Shown: positions 1 through 8,350 of the stretch, piece after piece | Position numbering within the stretch: position 1 is the stretch's first letter | Layout: each line of letters opens with the position of its first letter | DNA from: Citrobacter sp. Marseille-Q6884 | Lineage (GTDB): Bacteria; Pseudomonadota; Gammaproteobacteria; Enterobacterales; Enterobacteriaceae | Reading direction: 5' to 3' | Assembly: GCF_945906775.1 (NCBI RefSeq) | Contig: NZ_CAMDRE010000001.1 | Coordinates: 620,001-684,000, forward strand | DNA: 64,000 bases | The notes under the pieces: generated by a model | The model's input: the letters and a program-made list of their open reading frames with translations, nothing else | What the model was told of the DNA's origin: nothing | Databases searched by the model: none | Program-made: the position numbers and the translations under genes

Positions 1-1529
1 GAGAAGCCCCACTGAGTCACCATGTTACGCGCCAGATTGGTCGCGACTTTGATGTCGTTCGACGCACCGGTAGAAACATGTTCAACACCGTAGATGATCT
101 CTTCAGCCAGACGACCGCCGTACAGCGTAGAAATCTGACTTTCCAGCTTCTGACGGCTGGCGCTGATTGCGTCGCCTTCAGGCAGGAAGAAGGTCACACC
201 CAATGCACGACCACGCGGAATAATTGTCACTTTGTGGACCGGATCGTGTTCCGGCACCAGGCGACCGATAATCGCATGACCTGCTTCGTGGTACGCGGTG
301 GATTCTTTCTGCGCTTCCGTCATCACCATGGAGCGACGTTCCGCACCCATCATGATTTTGTCTTTCGCTTTTTCGAACTCAACCATCGAGACAACACGTT
401 TGTTGCCACGGGCAGCAAACAGTGCAGCTTCGTTGACCAGGTTCGCCAGGTCCGCACCGGAGAAGCCCGGGGTACCGCGGGCAATGATTGCCGCATCGAT
501 ATCCGGCGCCAGCGGTACACGACGCATGTGAACTTTCAGGATCTGCTCACGACCACGAACGTCTGGCAGGCCAACCACAACCTGACGGTCGAAACGGCCA
601 GGACGCAGCAGTGCCGGGTCCAGAACGTCCGGACGGTTAGTTGCCGCGATAACGATGATACCTTCGTTACCTTCAAAGCCATCCATCTCAACCAGCATCT
701 GGTTCAGCGTTTGTTCACGTTCATCGTGACCACCGCCCAGACCCGCGCCACGCTGGCGACCTACGGCATCGATTTCATCGATGAAGATAATGCACGGTGC
801 TGCTTTCTTGGCTTGTTCAAACATGTCACGCACACGAGATGCACCGACACCCACGAACATTTCCACGAAATCAGAACCAGAAATTGTGAAGAATGGAACC
901 TTCGCTTCACCCGCGATGGCTTTTGCCAGCAGGGTTTTACCTGTACCCGGAGGACCGACCATCAGGACGCCTTTCGGGATTTTACCGCCCAGTTTCTGGA
1001 AACGGCTCGGTTCGCGCAGGTACTCAACCAGTTCCGCCACCTCTTCTTTCGCTTCGTCACAACCTGCAACGTCAGCAAAAGTGGTTTTGATCTGATCTTC
1101 CGTCAGCATGCGCGCTTTGCTCTTACCGAACGACATGGCACCTTTGCCACCGCCGCCCTGCATCTGACGCATGAAGAAGATCCAGACACCAATCAGCAGC
1201 AGCATTGGGAACCAGGAAATGAAGATAGAAGCCAGCAGGCTCGGCTCTTCAGGCGGCTCGCCAACAACCTTGACGTTTTTGGTCAGCAGGTTATCAAGCA
1301 GCTTCGGATCGTTAACCGGAATGTAGGTCGTGTAACGGTTACTGTCTTTCTTGGTAACGTTAATCTCACGTCCGTTGATACGCGCTTCACGAACCTGGTC
1401 CTGATTGACCTCTTGCAGAAAGGTAGAGTAATCCACCTTACGGCCATTAGACTCGCTGGGCCCAAAGCTCTGGAATACTGACATCAGCACAACGGCAATG
1501 ACCAGCCAGAGTATTAGGTTTTTCGCCAT
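1..1529 (-). CDS. ftsH: FtsH, ATP-dependent zinc metalloprotease (3' end outside window)
   Basis: FtsH is an inner-membrane AAA+ protease that degrades LpxC, sigma-32 and unassembled membrane proteins. The 509 codons present begin MAKNLILWLVIAVVLMS, an N-terminal membrane anchor. They continue through a periplasmic domain, a second membrane segment, the AAA module (Walker A GPPGTGKT, Walker B IIFIDEID) and the zinc site HEAGH, and stop in the protease domain at RNMVTQWGF. About 135 C-terminal residues expected from the E. coli protein lie beyond base 1. The start at 1529 matches the E. coli N-terminus. rlmE lies 99 bp upstream on the same strand, as in the E. coli rlmE-ftsH operon. A long open frame on the opposite strand is only a shadow. 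Confidence 0.97.
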   Translation of the reverse strand, partial: MAKNLILWLVIAVVLMSVFQSFGPSESNGRKVDYSTFLQEVNQDQVREARINGREINVTKKDSNRYTTYIPVNDPKLLDNLLTKNVKVVGEPPEEPSLLASIFISWFPMLLLIGVWIFFMRQMQGGGGKGAMSFGKSKARMLTEDQIKTTFADVAGCDEAKEEVAELVEYLREPSRFQKLGGKIPKGVLMVGPPGTGKTLLAKAIAGEAKVPFFTISGSDFVEMFVGVGASRVRDMFEQAKKAAPCIIFIDEIDAVGRQRGAGLGGGHDEREQTLNQMLVEMDGFEGNEGIIVIAATNRPDVLDPALLRPGRFDRQVVVGLPDVRGREQILKVHMRRVPLAPDIDAAIIARGTPGFSGADLANLVNEAALFAARGNKRVVSMVEFEKAKDKIMMGAERRSMVMTEAQKESTAYHEAGHAIIGRLVPEHDPVHKVTIIPRGRALGVTFFLPEGDAISASRQKLESQISTLYGGRLAEEIIYGVEHVSTGASNDIKVATNLARNMVTQWGF

Positions 1530-1628
1530 GTCACTCAAGGGATTAACCTCTTATTACAACTGTGTTAAAAACAGCGTCAGGATACTCTATATCCAGCGTC
1601 TTTCAAACTTTCGTTTGAAATCTACCGG

Positions 1629-2258
1629 TTATGGTTTACGCCCGGTCGCTACAATGTACACTTCACGCGAACGGGCGCGGGAAGAGTCCGGCTTACGAAC
1701 TTTGACCTTCGTAAACAGGGAGCGAATCTCTCTTAGATACTCATCGAAACCTTCGCCCTGGAACACTTTCACTACAAAACTACCACCTGGCGCTAATACA
1801 TCACGAGCCATACCCAGCGCCAGTTCTACCAGATACATGGCCCGGGGAATATCCACTGCCGGTGTACCACACATATTTGGCGCCATATCAGACATGACCA
1901 CTTGTACTTTACTGTCACCTACTCGCTCAAGTAATGCTTTCAGGACTAATTCATCACGAAAGTCGCCCTGAAGGAAGTCCACTCCAACGATTGGATCCAT
2001 AGGTAAAAGATCGCAAGCGATAATGCGGCCGCTGTTTCCGATCTGCGTAACCGCATATTGCGACCAGCCACCGGGTGCAGCGCCGAGGTCAACAATCGTC
2101 ATCCCCGGTTTAAAAATTTTGTCACTTTGCTGTATTTCATCAAGTTTAAACCAGGCACGGGAACGTAACCCTTTTTTCTGCGCCTGTTGAACATATTTAT
2201 CGCTAAAGTGTTCCTGAAGCCAGCGGCTTGAGCTGGCAGAACGCTTTTTACCTGTCAT
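1629..2258 (-). CDS. rlmE: 23S rRNA 2'-O-ribose U2552 methyltransferase
   Basis: RlmE (RrmJ/FtsJ) methylates the 2'-hydroxyl of U2552 in the 23S A-loop late in 50S assembly, using SAM. The 209-residue length equals E. coli RlmE. Visible features are the SAM-binding motif VDLGAAPGGWSQ (residues 56-67) and the catalytic triad K38, D124 (in MSDMAPN) and K164 (in FVVKVFQGEG). It is the first gene of the rlmE-ftsH pair. In E. coli this unit is heat-shock controlled; I did not identify a sigma-32 promoter here. It diverges from yhbY, whose start is 125 bp away. Confidence 0.97.
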   Translation of the reverse strand: MTGKKRSASSSRWLQEHFSDKYVQQAQKKGLRSRAWFKLDEIQQSDKIFKPGMTIVDLGAAPGGWSQYAVTQIGNSGRIIACDLLPMDPIVGVDFLQGDFRDELVLKALLERVGDSKVQVVMSDMAPNMCGTPAVDIPRAMYLVELALGMARDVLAPGGSFVVKVFQGEGFDEYLREIRSLFTKVKVRKPDSSRARSREVYIVATGRKP

Positions 2259-2383
2259 TTCACTTTCCCATCGGGCAGTTCATCGTAACCAATGGTGTAA
2301 ATTTCTACACAGCTATTTGGCGATATATGGGAGATGGCGGTAGAATGACCCGTTTTCAATCCCAACGTAAGCAAAAATATACG

Positions 2384-2677
2384 ATGAATCTGAGTACTAA
2401 ACAAAAACAGCACCTGAAAGGTCTGGCACATCCGCTCAAGCCGGTAGTTATGCTTGGCAATAATGGTTTGACCGAAGGGGTACTGGCCGAGATTGAACAA
2501 GCGTTAGAGCACCATGAACTTATCAAGGTGAAAATCGCCTCGGAAGATCGCGATACTAAAACCTTGATCGTGGAAGCTATCGTACGCGAAACCGGCGCCT
2601 GCAACGTACAGGTCATCGGCAAAACGCTGGTACTGTATCGCCCGACTAAAGAACGTAAAATCTCGCTGCCACGCTAA
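2384..2677 (+). CDS. yhbY: YhbY, CRM-domain RNA-binding protein associated with pre-50S
   Basis: This 97-residue protein is a single CRM domain (IF3-C-like alpha/beta fold) that binds pre-50S ribosomal particles. The chosen start gives MNLSTKQKQHLKGLAHPL, the E. coli N-terminus, and the usual length. The frame is open further upstream, but that part overlaps the rlmE promoter and has no homologous sequence. The GLTEGV segment around residues 32-37 sits in the GxxG-like loop typical of CRM domains. It diverges from rlmE and is followed by a hairpin terminator at 2767-2789. Confidence 0.95.
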   Translation: MNLSTKQKQHLKGLAHPLKPVVMLGNNGLTEGVLAEIEQALEHHELIKVKIASEDRDTKTLIVEAIVRETGACNVQVIGKTLVLYRPTKERKISLPR

Positions 2678-2766
2678 GAATATCCCAAAGTTAAACACGA
2701 AGTTTGTGTAAAACACGGGAATTTCCGCTAGCAGGAGAGCAAAATGCCACGCTCTCTTCGTTGATA

Positions 2767-2789
2767 AAAGGCCGCTATGCGGCCTTTTT
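2767..2789 (+). terminator. Rho-independent terminator after yhbY
   Basis: A GC-rich stem (AAGGCCGC, loop TAT, GCGGCCTT) is followed by a T-run. It is preceded by A residues, so it could also act on the minus strand. It lies about 90 bp after the yhbY stop. Confidence 0.8.
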
Positions 2790-2821
2790 CCTTTCTTTAC
2801 AATACATCAACATCTTACAGA

Positions 2822-2946
2822 TACACTAAATAATTCGAGCGGCAGGAAGGCGGCAAGAGAACGAACCCCGGTGAGCTTACTGTGGTAAGTGCTTCGGGTG
2901 AGCGAACGTAGCCAACGCACATGCAGCTTGCAGTATGACGTGTGTA
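2822..2946. repeat. 125-bp imperfect palindromic intergenic repeat of enterobacterial type
   Basis: The segment between the yhbY terminator and greA begins TACAC and ends GTGTA. It forms a long imperfect inverted repeat centred on a CTTAC-TGTG-GTAAG hairpin near 2877-2890. Purine-rich arms carry AGGAAGGCGGCAAG and GAGCGAACG. This organisation, and the words GCAGGAAGGCGGCAAG and GTGAGCGAACG, match a non-coding repeat I know from intergenic regions of E. coli, Citrobacter and relatives (RSA/ERIC-like class). The family name is from memory and uncertain. It has no coding potential, and I found no second copy in the window. Confidence 0.6.
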
Positions 2947-2957
2947 TTGGGTAATGC

Positions 2958-3434
2958 TTACAGGTATTCTACCTTAAGCACTTCATATTCCACTTCACCG
3001 CCCGGCGTTTTGATAACCACTACGTCATCCTGCTCTTTGCCGACCAGGCCACGTGCGATAGGTGAGTTCACTGAAATCAGGTTCTGTTTAAAATCTGCCT
3101 CATCGTCACCCACAATACGCCAGGTTTGCTCTTCATCGTTATCGAGGTTCAGAACGGTGACTGTCGCACCGAAAACGACGCGGCCATTGTTCGGCATTTT
3201 CGTCACGTCGATAACCTGGGCATTTGACAGCTTCGCTTCAATATCTTTAATGCGTCCTTCGCAGAATCCCTGCTGTTCACGGGCAGCGTGATACTCCGCG
3301 TTCTCTTTCAGATCACCGTGTTCACGCGCTTCAGCAATGGCGGCAATAATTTCAGGACGGCGCACAGATTTCAGAAAATCCAGCTCTTCGCGCAGTTTTT
3401 CAGCACCACGTAAGGTCATCGGGATAGCTTGCAT
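2958..3434 (-). CDS. greA: Transcription elongation factor GreA
   Basis: GreA rescues backtracked RNA polymerase by stimulating transcript cleavage through the secondary channel. The 158 residues match the family length: an N-terminal coiled coil (about residues 1-75) with the catalytic acidic tip in HGDLKENAEYH (D and E near 41-44), then a C-terminal FKBP-like domain ending EVLKVEYL. It starts at MQAIPMTLRGAEKLREELD, as in E. coli. Its 5' leader contains a terminator-like hairpin (see GraL-like RNA), so promoter output probably splits between a short RNA and greA mRNA. Confidence 0.98.
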   Translation of the reverse strand: MQAIPMTLRGAEKLREELDFLKSVRRPEIIAAIAEAREHGDLKENAEYHAAREQQGFCEGRIKDIEAKLSNAQVIDVTKMPNNGRVVFGATVTVLNLDNDEEQTWRIVGDDEADFKQNLISVNSPIARGLVGKEQDDVVVIKTPGGEVEYEVLKVEYL

Positions 3435-3527
3435 TTGTTATACCTCTTGAACATTCCTGTAGGGGGCGCTTGTTTTCACCCCGGCTGCTAAGCCCACTCA
3501 GGCATACGCCATGCGAGAGTCAGAAGC

Positions 3528-3588
3528 AAAAAAAATACCGACCCGGGCACAATGTCCCAGGTCAGCTACGATTTTCTATTTGATGATC
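3528..3588 (-). ncRNA. graL: GraL-like small RNA / early-terminated greA leader
   Basis: In E. coli most transcripts from the greA promoters end early in the leader and give the GraL RNA array. On the minus strand here, a hairpin with arms GACCTGGG and CCCGGGTC (about 3540-3563) is followed by eight U residues at 3535-3528, about 95 bases before the greA start codon. The terminator is seen directly. The GraL name rests on position and E. coli knowledge, and the 5' end given is only an estimate. Confidence 0.6.
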
Positions 3589-3682
3589 ATTTTACCCTGG
3601 AGTTCCCTATGGGTCATCGTTTACTTTTTGGGGCGTTGCGCCGTAGTATGACGGCCTGTTTCCAGGTTGTTAGCGCGAGATT

Positions 3683-5119
3683 ATGCGATTTCCCAGATTT
3701 ACCATTGGATTGACTGCCAGTATAGCGGCGTTCAGCATTCAGGCTGCGAATGTTGACGAGTACATCAACCAGCTTCCTGCTGGGGCCAACCTCGCCCTTA
3801 TGGTACAGAAGGTCGGGGCCCCTGCTCCCGCGATTGATTACCATAGTCAGCAGATGGCGCTCCCCGCCAGTACCCAGAAAGTCATTACCGCTCTGGCGGC
3901 ACTGATTCAGCTCGGGCCAGACTTTCGTTTCACCACCACGCTTGAGACGAAAGGCAGCGTAGAAGATGGCGTATTGAAAGGGGACTTAGTCGCGCGATTT
4001 GGTGCCGATCCGACGCTAAAACGCCAGGATATTCGCAATATGGTGGCAACCCTGAAAAAATCAGGCGTGACGCAAATTGCCGGAAATGTCCTTATCGACA
4101 CCTCTATTTTCGCCAGCCATGATAAAGCCCCTGGCTGGCCCTGGAATGACATGACGCAGTGCTTCAGCGCTCCGCCTGCGGCAGCGATTGTCGATCGTAA
4201 CTGCTTCTCTGTTTCGCTCTACAGCGCACAGAAGCCAAACGATCTTGCCTTTATTCGCGTGGCGTCCTATTACCCAGTCACTATGTTCAGCCAGGTACGC
4301 ACGCTGGCACGCGGTTCTGCAGAAGCGCAGTATTGTGAACTCGATGTCGTTCCTGGCGATTTGAACCGTTTCACGCTCACTGGCTGTCTGCCCCAGCGCG
4401 CGGATCCTCTGCCGCTGGCATTCGCGATTCAGGATGGCGCCAGCTATGCCGGGGCCATTATCAAAGATGAGCTGAAACAAGCAGGTATCACCTACAGCGG
4501 CACGCTATTGCGCCAGACACAGGTCAACGAGCCGGGGACAATCGTCGCCAGCAAACAGTCTGCGCCTTTGCACGATCTGCTTAAGATTATGCTGAAAAAA
4601 TCAGACAACATGATCGCCGACACCGTCTTTCGCATGATTGGCCACGCGCGGTTTAATGTGCCGGGCACCTGGCGCGCAGGCTCTGATGCCGTACGCCAAA
4701 TCCTGCGCCAGCAGGCAGGCGTTGATATTGGCAACACCATTATTGCTGATGGTTCAGGACTGTCCCGCCATAACCTGATTGCGCCGGCCACCATGATGCA
4801 AGTGCTGCAATACATTGCTCAGCATGATAATGAGCTGAATTTCATCACGATGCTGCCGCTGGCAGGCCACGATGGCTCTTTGCAATACCGTGCAGGTTTG
4901 CATCAGGCGGGAGTGGATGGCAAAGTCTCGGCGAAGACAGGCTCGTTACAAGGGGTGTATAACCTCGCCGGATTTATCACCACAGCAAGCGGGCAACGCA
5001 TGGCGTTTGTGCAGTATCTGTCGGGCTATGCGGTAGAGCCTGCAGACCAGCGTAATCGCCGTATACCACTGGTTCGCTTCGAGAGCCGGTTGTACAAGGA
5101 TATTTATCAGAATAACTAA
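3683..5119 (+). CDS. dacB: PBP4, D-alanyl-D-alanine carboxypeptidase/endopeptidase
   Basis: DacB is a periplasmic low-molecular-weight PBP that trims and cleaves peptide cross-links in peptidoglycan. It has 478 residues (477 in E. coli). The signal peptide covers about residues 1-21 (TASIAAFSIQAA, cleavage before NVDEY). The penicillin-binding motifs are complete: STQK with nucleophile S63, SDN near 308 and KTG near 419. The long insertion between the first two motifs is typical of class C PBPs. It diverges from greA and converges with obgE, with a shared terminator at 5185-5213. Confidence 0.98.
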   Translation: MRFPRFTIGLTASIAAFSIQAANVDEYINQLPAGANLALMVQKVGAPAPAIDYHSQQMALPASTQKVITALAALIQLGPDFRFTTTLETKGSVEDGVLKGDLVARFGADPTLKRQDIRNMVATLKKSGVTQIAGNVLIDTSIFASHDKAPGWPWNDMTQCFSAPPAAAIVDRNCFSVSLYSAQKPNDLAFIRVASYYPVTMFSQVRTLARGSAEAQYCELDVVPGDLNRFTLTGCLPQRADPLPLAFAIQDGASYAGAIIKDELKQAGITYSGTLLRQTQVNEPGTIVASKQSAPLHDLLKIMLKKSDNMIADTVFRMIGHARFNVPGTWRAGSDAVRQILRQQAGVDIGNTIIADGSGLSRHNLIAPATMMQVLQYIAQHDNELNFITMLPLAGHDGSLQYRAGLHQAGVDGKVSAKTGSLQGVYNLAGFITTASGQRMAFVQYLSGYAVEPADQRNRRIPLVRFESRLYKDIYQNN

Positions 5120-5167
5120 CCCGGCGAAACGCCGGGCAGTGACGTTAACGCGCTTATCCGGCCTACA
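5120..5167. repeat. Degenerate REP-like element
   Basis: CCCGGC-GAAAC-GCCGGG (5120-5136) is followed by GCGCTTATCCGGCCTACA, the tail of a Y-type REP unit. It lies between the convergent dacB and obgE genes. Confidence 0.6.
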
Positions 5168-5184
5168 GAGGCTGACCTGGAAAC

Positions 5185-5213
5185 AAAAACCCCGGCAACA
5201 TGGCCGGGGTTTT
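5185..5213. terminator. Bidirectional terminator between dacB and obgE
   Basis: The arms CCCCGGC (5190-5196) and GCCGGGG (5203-5209) are flanked by A5 on the left and T4 on the right, so the hairpin has a U-tract on both strands and can stop dacB and obgE. Confidence 0.85.
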
Positions 5214-5221
5214 GATTGCGA

Positions 5222-6394
5222 TTAACGCTTGTAGATGAACTCAACGCCTTCTTCGTCGTCTTCGTCCCAATCATCATCCCAGTCATCTTCCGCTTCGTCT
5301 TCGACTTCAGCGAGCTGCTGACGGTGATAATCGTCCCACATGAACTCCACTTTCTCCGGCTGTTTCGCTTCTTCAGCCTGAACAATCGGGTTCTCGATGA
5401 TAAAGGTCATCACATCCCAGCAAAGATCTTTCACGCCCAACTGGCTGGCGGCAGAGATCAGATAATATTTACCTTCCCAGCCCAGCGCGTCCGCGATCGC
5501 TTTCGCTTTTTCTTCTGCTTCAGCCGCATCCATCAAATCAATTTTGTTGAACACTAACCAGCGCGGCTTAGATGCCAGATCCTGACTGTATTTTTCCAGT
5601 TCGCCAATAATGATACGGGCGTTTTCTACCGGATCAGAACCGTCAATCGGATCGATATCAATGAGGTGCAGCAGGACGCGACAACGTTCCAGGTGTTTCA
5701 GGAAGCGGATCCCCAGGCCTGCGCCTTCGGCCGCGCCTTCAATCAGCCCCGGGATGTCAGCAACCACGAAGCTCTTTTCGTTGTCCATACGCACAACGCC
5801 CAGGCTCGGTACCAGGGTAGTAAACGGATAATCCGCCACTTTCGGTTTCGCCGCAGACACTGCACGGATGAACGTTGATTTACCAGCGTTTGGCATGCCC
5901 AGCATACCCACGTCCGCCAACAGCATCAGCTCCAGCATCAGATCGCGCTTATCGCCCGGTGTACCCATCGTTTTCTGACGCGGAGTACGGTTTACCGAGG
6001 ATTTAAAACGGGTGTTACCCAGACCGTGCCAGCCGCCTTTCGCCACCATCAGACGTTGACCATGTTTTGTCATGTCGCCCATGGTTTCGCCGGTACCTTG
6101 GTCAATAACGCGCGTACCGACAGGCACTTTAATGGTGACGTCTTTACCACGCTTACCAGTACAATCACGGCTCGCGCCATTCTGACCACGTTCCGCACGG
6201 AACGATTTTTCAAAGCGGTAATCGATCAGCGTATTCAGGTTTTCGTCGGCTTCCAGCCAGACGTCGCCGCCATCCCCGCCATCACCGCCATCCGGGCCGC
6301 CTTTCGGGATGTATTTTTCGCGGCGGAAGCTGACACAACCATTACCGCCATCACCTGCAACGACCAGAATCGATGCTTCATCAACAAACTTCAT
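5222..6394 (-). CDS. obgE: Obg-family GTPase ObgE/CgtA
   Basis: ObgE is an essential GTPase that binds the 50S subunit and links ribosome assembly to ppGpp, chromosome segregation and growth. It has 390 residues, as in E. coli. The glycine-rich Obg fold occupies residues 1-158 (GGDGGDGGDVW repeats near 36-46). The G domain carries G1 GMPNAGKS (about 166-173), G3 DIPGLIEGA and G4 NKID. The C-terminus is a highly acidic tail (DWDDDWDEDDEEG). The yhbE stop lies 15 bp upstream on the same strand, as in the E. coli rplU-rpmA-yhbE-obgE cluster. Confidence 0.98.
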   Translation of the reverse strand: MKFVDEASILVVAGDGGNGCVSFRREKYIPKGGPDGGDGGDGGDVWLEADENLNTLIDYRFEKSFRAERGQNGASRDCTGKRGKDVTIKVPVGTRVIDQGTGETMGDMTKHGQRLMVAKGGWHGLGNTRFKSSVNRTPRQKTMGTPGDKRDLMLELMLLADVGMLGMPNAGKSTFIRAVSAAKPKVADYPFTTLVPSLGVVRMDNEKSFVVADIPGLIEGAAEGAGLGIRFLKHLERCRVLLHLIDIDPIDGSDPVENARIIIGELEKYSQDLASKPRWLVFNKIDLMDAAEAEEKAKAIADALGWEGKYYLISAASQLGVKDLCWDVMTFIIENPIVQAEEAKQPEKVEFMWDDYHRQQLAEVEDEAEDDWDDDWDEDDEEGVEFIYKR

Positions 6395-6409
6395 TTTACT
6401 CTCCGTAAA

Positions 6410-7375
6410 TCATTCGCCTGAGCGGGGTTGCGAAACCACCGTTTCATGCTTACGTAAACCGCCCCAAATTCGATGACCAATGGCGGAATACATCGCGCCC
6501 GCAACCACGATAAACGCACCGAGATAACCTAATAGGTTTAGCATCGGTCTGGCGAAGAAATCGGGCCAGGCCAGTGATAATAAATCTGAAAATAACAACG
6601 TAAACAGCGGCGTGAGCGTGATAATGGCGCTCACCTGCGCCGCCTGCCACCGCGCCATCGCTTCCGCAAGGGCACCGTATCCTACCAACGTATTCAGGCC
6701 GCAGAATACAAGACAGGCAAGCTGCCAGTCGCTGAGCTGCGTTATCACGCCGGGTTTAGCCAACGGCAATAACGCAATCGTACATAAAGTGTACAGTAAA
6801 AACAGGATCTGCGGTGACGCCAGGCGACGCAATAACACCTTTTGCGCCACCCCATAACTCACCCAGACCATCGCCGCACTGACACCAAAAATCACACCCC
6901 AGGTGTAATCGGTCAGTCGGGTAAAAATCTCGATCAGACTGGTATTAAAAAACATCACCAGCCCGCTCAAAAGCATAATGGCACCAATGACCTGCGTACC
7001 GCGCATCTTTTCTTTCAGGATAAAGACGCTGGCGATCATCATGCCAACCGGTGAAAGTTGACCGATAACCTGCGAAGCCGTTGGGCTCAAGTATTGCAAA
7101 GAAGAACTAAACAGAATGAAGTTACCGAACAGTCCACCGGTGGCGATTGCCAGCAGTACCAGCCAACGCGCTTTGCGAAAAATACGCAGTGGCGGGAGCT
7201 TCTTTTTAACCGCAAGAATCGCCCCAAGGCCAATGCTTGCCATTAAAAAACGGTAGAACACGACGGTAGGAGGCTCCATCACCTCCAGCACTTGCTTCAT
7301 CGCTATTGGCAAAGCCCCCCAACAGACCGCAGTCGTGAGCGCTAAAAGAATACCAATACCTGCCTGCTGCTTCAT
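6410..7375 (-). CDS. yhbE: EamA-family (DMT) inner-membrane transporter YhbE
   Basis: This 321-residue protein has about ten hydrophobic segments arranged as two EamA repeats (about residues 5-140 and 155-290), the DMT-superfamily pattern. The substrate is unknown. It starts MKQQAGIGILLALTTAVCWGALPIAMKQ, a usual first EamA helix. It lies between rpmA and obgE on the same strand. The strong terminator after rpmA suggests reduced read-through or a separate promoter. Confidence 0.93.
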   Translation of the reverse strand: MKQQAGIGILLALTTAVCWGALPIAMKQVLEVMEPPTVVFYRFLMASIGLGAILAVKKKLPPLRIFRKARWLVLLAIATGGLFGNFILFSSSLQYLSPTASQVIGQLSPVGMMIASVFILKEKMRGTQVIGAIMLLSGLVMFFNTSLIEIFTRLTDYTWGVIFGVSAAMVWVSYGVAQKVLLRRLASPQILFLLYTLCTIALLPLAKPGVITQLSDWQLACLVFCGLNTLVGYGALAEAMARWQAAQVSAIITLTPLFTLLFSDLLSLAWPDFFARPMLNLLGYLGAFIVVAGAMYSAIGHRIWGGLRKHETVVSQPRSGE

Positions 7376-7448
7376 GCCGTATTCCCTGCAAGGGCTCGTT
7401 TCCGAATGATGACGGTGCGACGAGCATATTTACCGGTCGTCGAATGTA

Positions 7449-7478
7449 AAAAGCCCCGCAACGTGTTGCGGGGCTTTT
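7449..7478 (-). terminator. Terminator after rplU-rpmA
   Basis: The arms AAAAGCCCCGCAAC and GTTGCGGGGCTTTT form a 14-bp perfect stem with a 2-nt loop and a U-tract on the minus strand. It lies just after the rpmA stop and before yhbE. Confidence 0.85.
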
Positions 7479-7502
7479 ATCCGTTACCGGGACGCGAAAA
7501 AC

Positions 7503-7760
7503 TTATTCAGCAACAATGCTGATGAATTTACGGTTTTTCGGGCCTTTCACTTCAAATTTCACTTTACCGTCTGCTTTAGCAAACAGAGTGTGGTCTTTGC
7601 CGCAACCAACGTTAGAACCAGCGTGGAATTTAGTACCACGTTGACGAACGATGATGCTACCAGCCAGAACTGTTTCGCCGCCAAAGCGTTTTACGCCCAG
7701 ACGTTTAGCTTCTGAATCGCGACCGTTACGAGTCGAGCCGCCAGCCTTTTTATGTGCCAT
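7503..7760 (-). CDS. rpmA: 50S ribosomal protein L27
   Basis: L27 is 85 residues, starting MAHKKAGGSTRNGRDSEAKRLG. Its flexible N-terminus reaches towards the peptidyl-transferase centre. This is the gammaproteobacterial form without a cleaved N-terminal extension. It lies 19 bp after rplU on the same strand and ends before a strong terminator. Confidence 0.98.
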   Translation of the reverse strand: MAHKKAGGSTRNGRDSEAKRLGVKRFGGETVLAGSIIVRQRGTKFHAGSNVGCGKDHTLFAKADGKVKFEVKGPKNRKFISIVAE

Positions 7761-7779
7761 TTAATCTGCTCCCCTTAAC

Positions 7780-8091
7780 TTAAGCGCTGATGCCAGTGAT
7801 TTTCACATCAGTGAACCACTGACGATGGCCCTGCTGCTTACGGTAGTGTTTACGACGACGAAACTTAACAATTTTAACTTTCTCGCCACGACCGTGAGCA
7901 ACAACTTCAGCTTTGATAACGCCGCCATCAACGAAAGGAACGCCGATTTTGACTTCTTCACCGTTTGCGATCATCAGAACTTCTGCGAACTCAACAGATT
8001 CGCCAGTTGCGATGTCCAGCTTTTCCAGGCGAACGGTCTGACCTTCGCTTACTCGGTGTTGTTTACCACCACTTTGGAAAACCGCGTACAT
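7780..8091 (-). CDS. rplU: 50S ribosomal protein L21
   Basis: L21 has 103 residues starting MYAVFQSGGKQHRVSEGQTV and ending in a basic tail (KFRRRKHYRKQQGHRQ) that contacts 23S rRNA. An in-frame ATG eight codons upstream was rejected because the conserved protein begins at MYAVF. It is the first gene of rplU-rpmA and diverges from ispB across a 259-bp region that must hold both promoters. Confidence 0.98.
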   Translation of the reverse strand: MYAVFQSGGKQHRVSEGQTVRLEKLDIATGESVEFAEVLMIANGEEVKIGVPFVDGGVIKAEVVAHGRGEKVKIVKFRRRKHYRKQQGHRQWFTDVKITGISA

Positions 8092-8350
8092 AAAAAACTC
8101 CGCTTCCGCGCACACCTTTTTGATGATTCAGAGTGCGCTATAAATATTCACAATAGGGCGCGAATATTACGCAAAACGCGAGCCTTTGACAAGTGCTACC
8201 GTCAATACATGAAGAAAAAAAACACAACACGTACGGTAACGTTTATCTGCGGCGTTTTTTCAGTACAATCAGCATATATTTCTAACCTTAAAACCCGACG
8301 TTGCCTTGCCATACTGTGAGGTAATCGGGGCGAGAAGCCCGGCTTTTGCG

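Noticed and set aside
78..1481. 467-codon open frame on the plus strand
   Set aside because: It is entirely antisense to ftsH, whose minus-strand product is clearly conserved; the antisense translation is low-complexity (many T, R, H, F) and has no recognisable domain.
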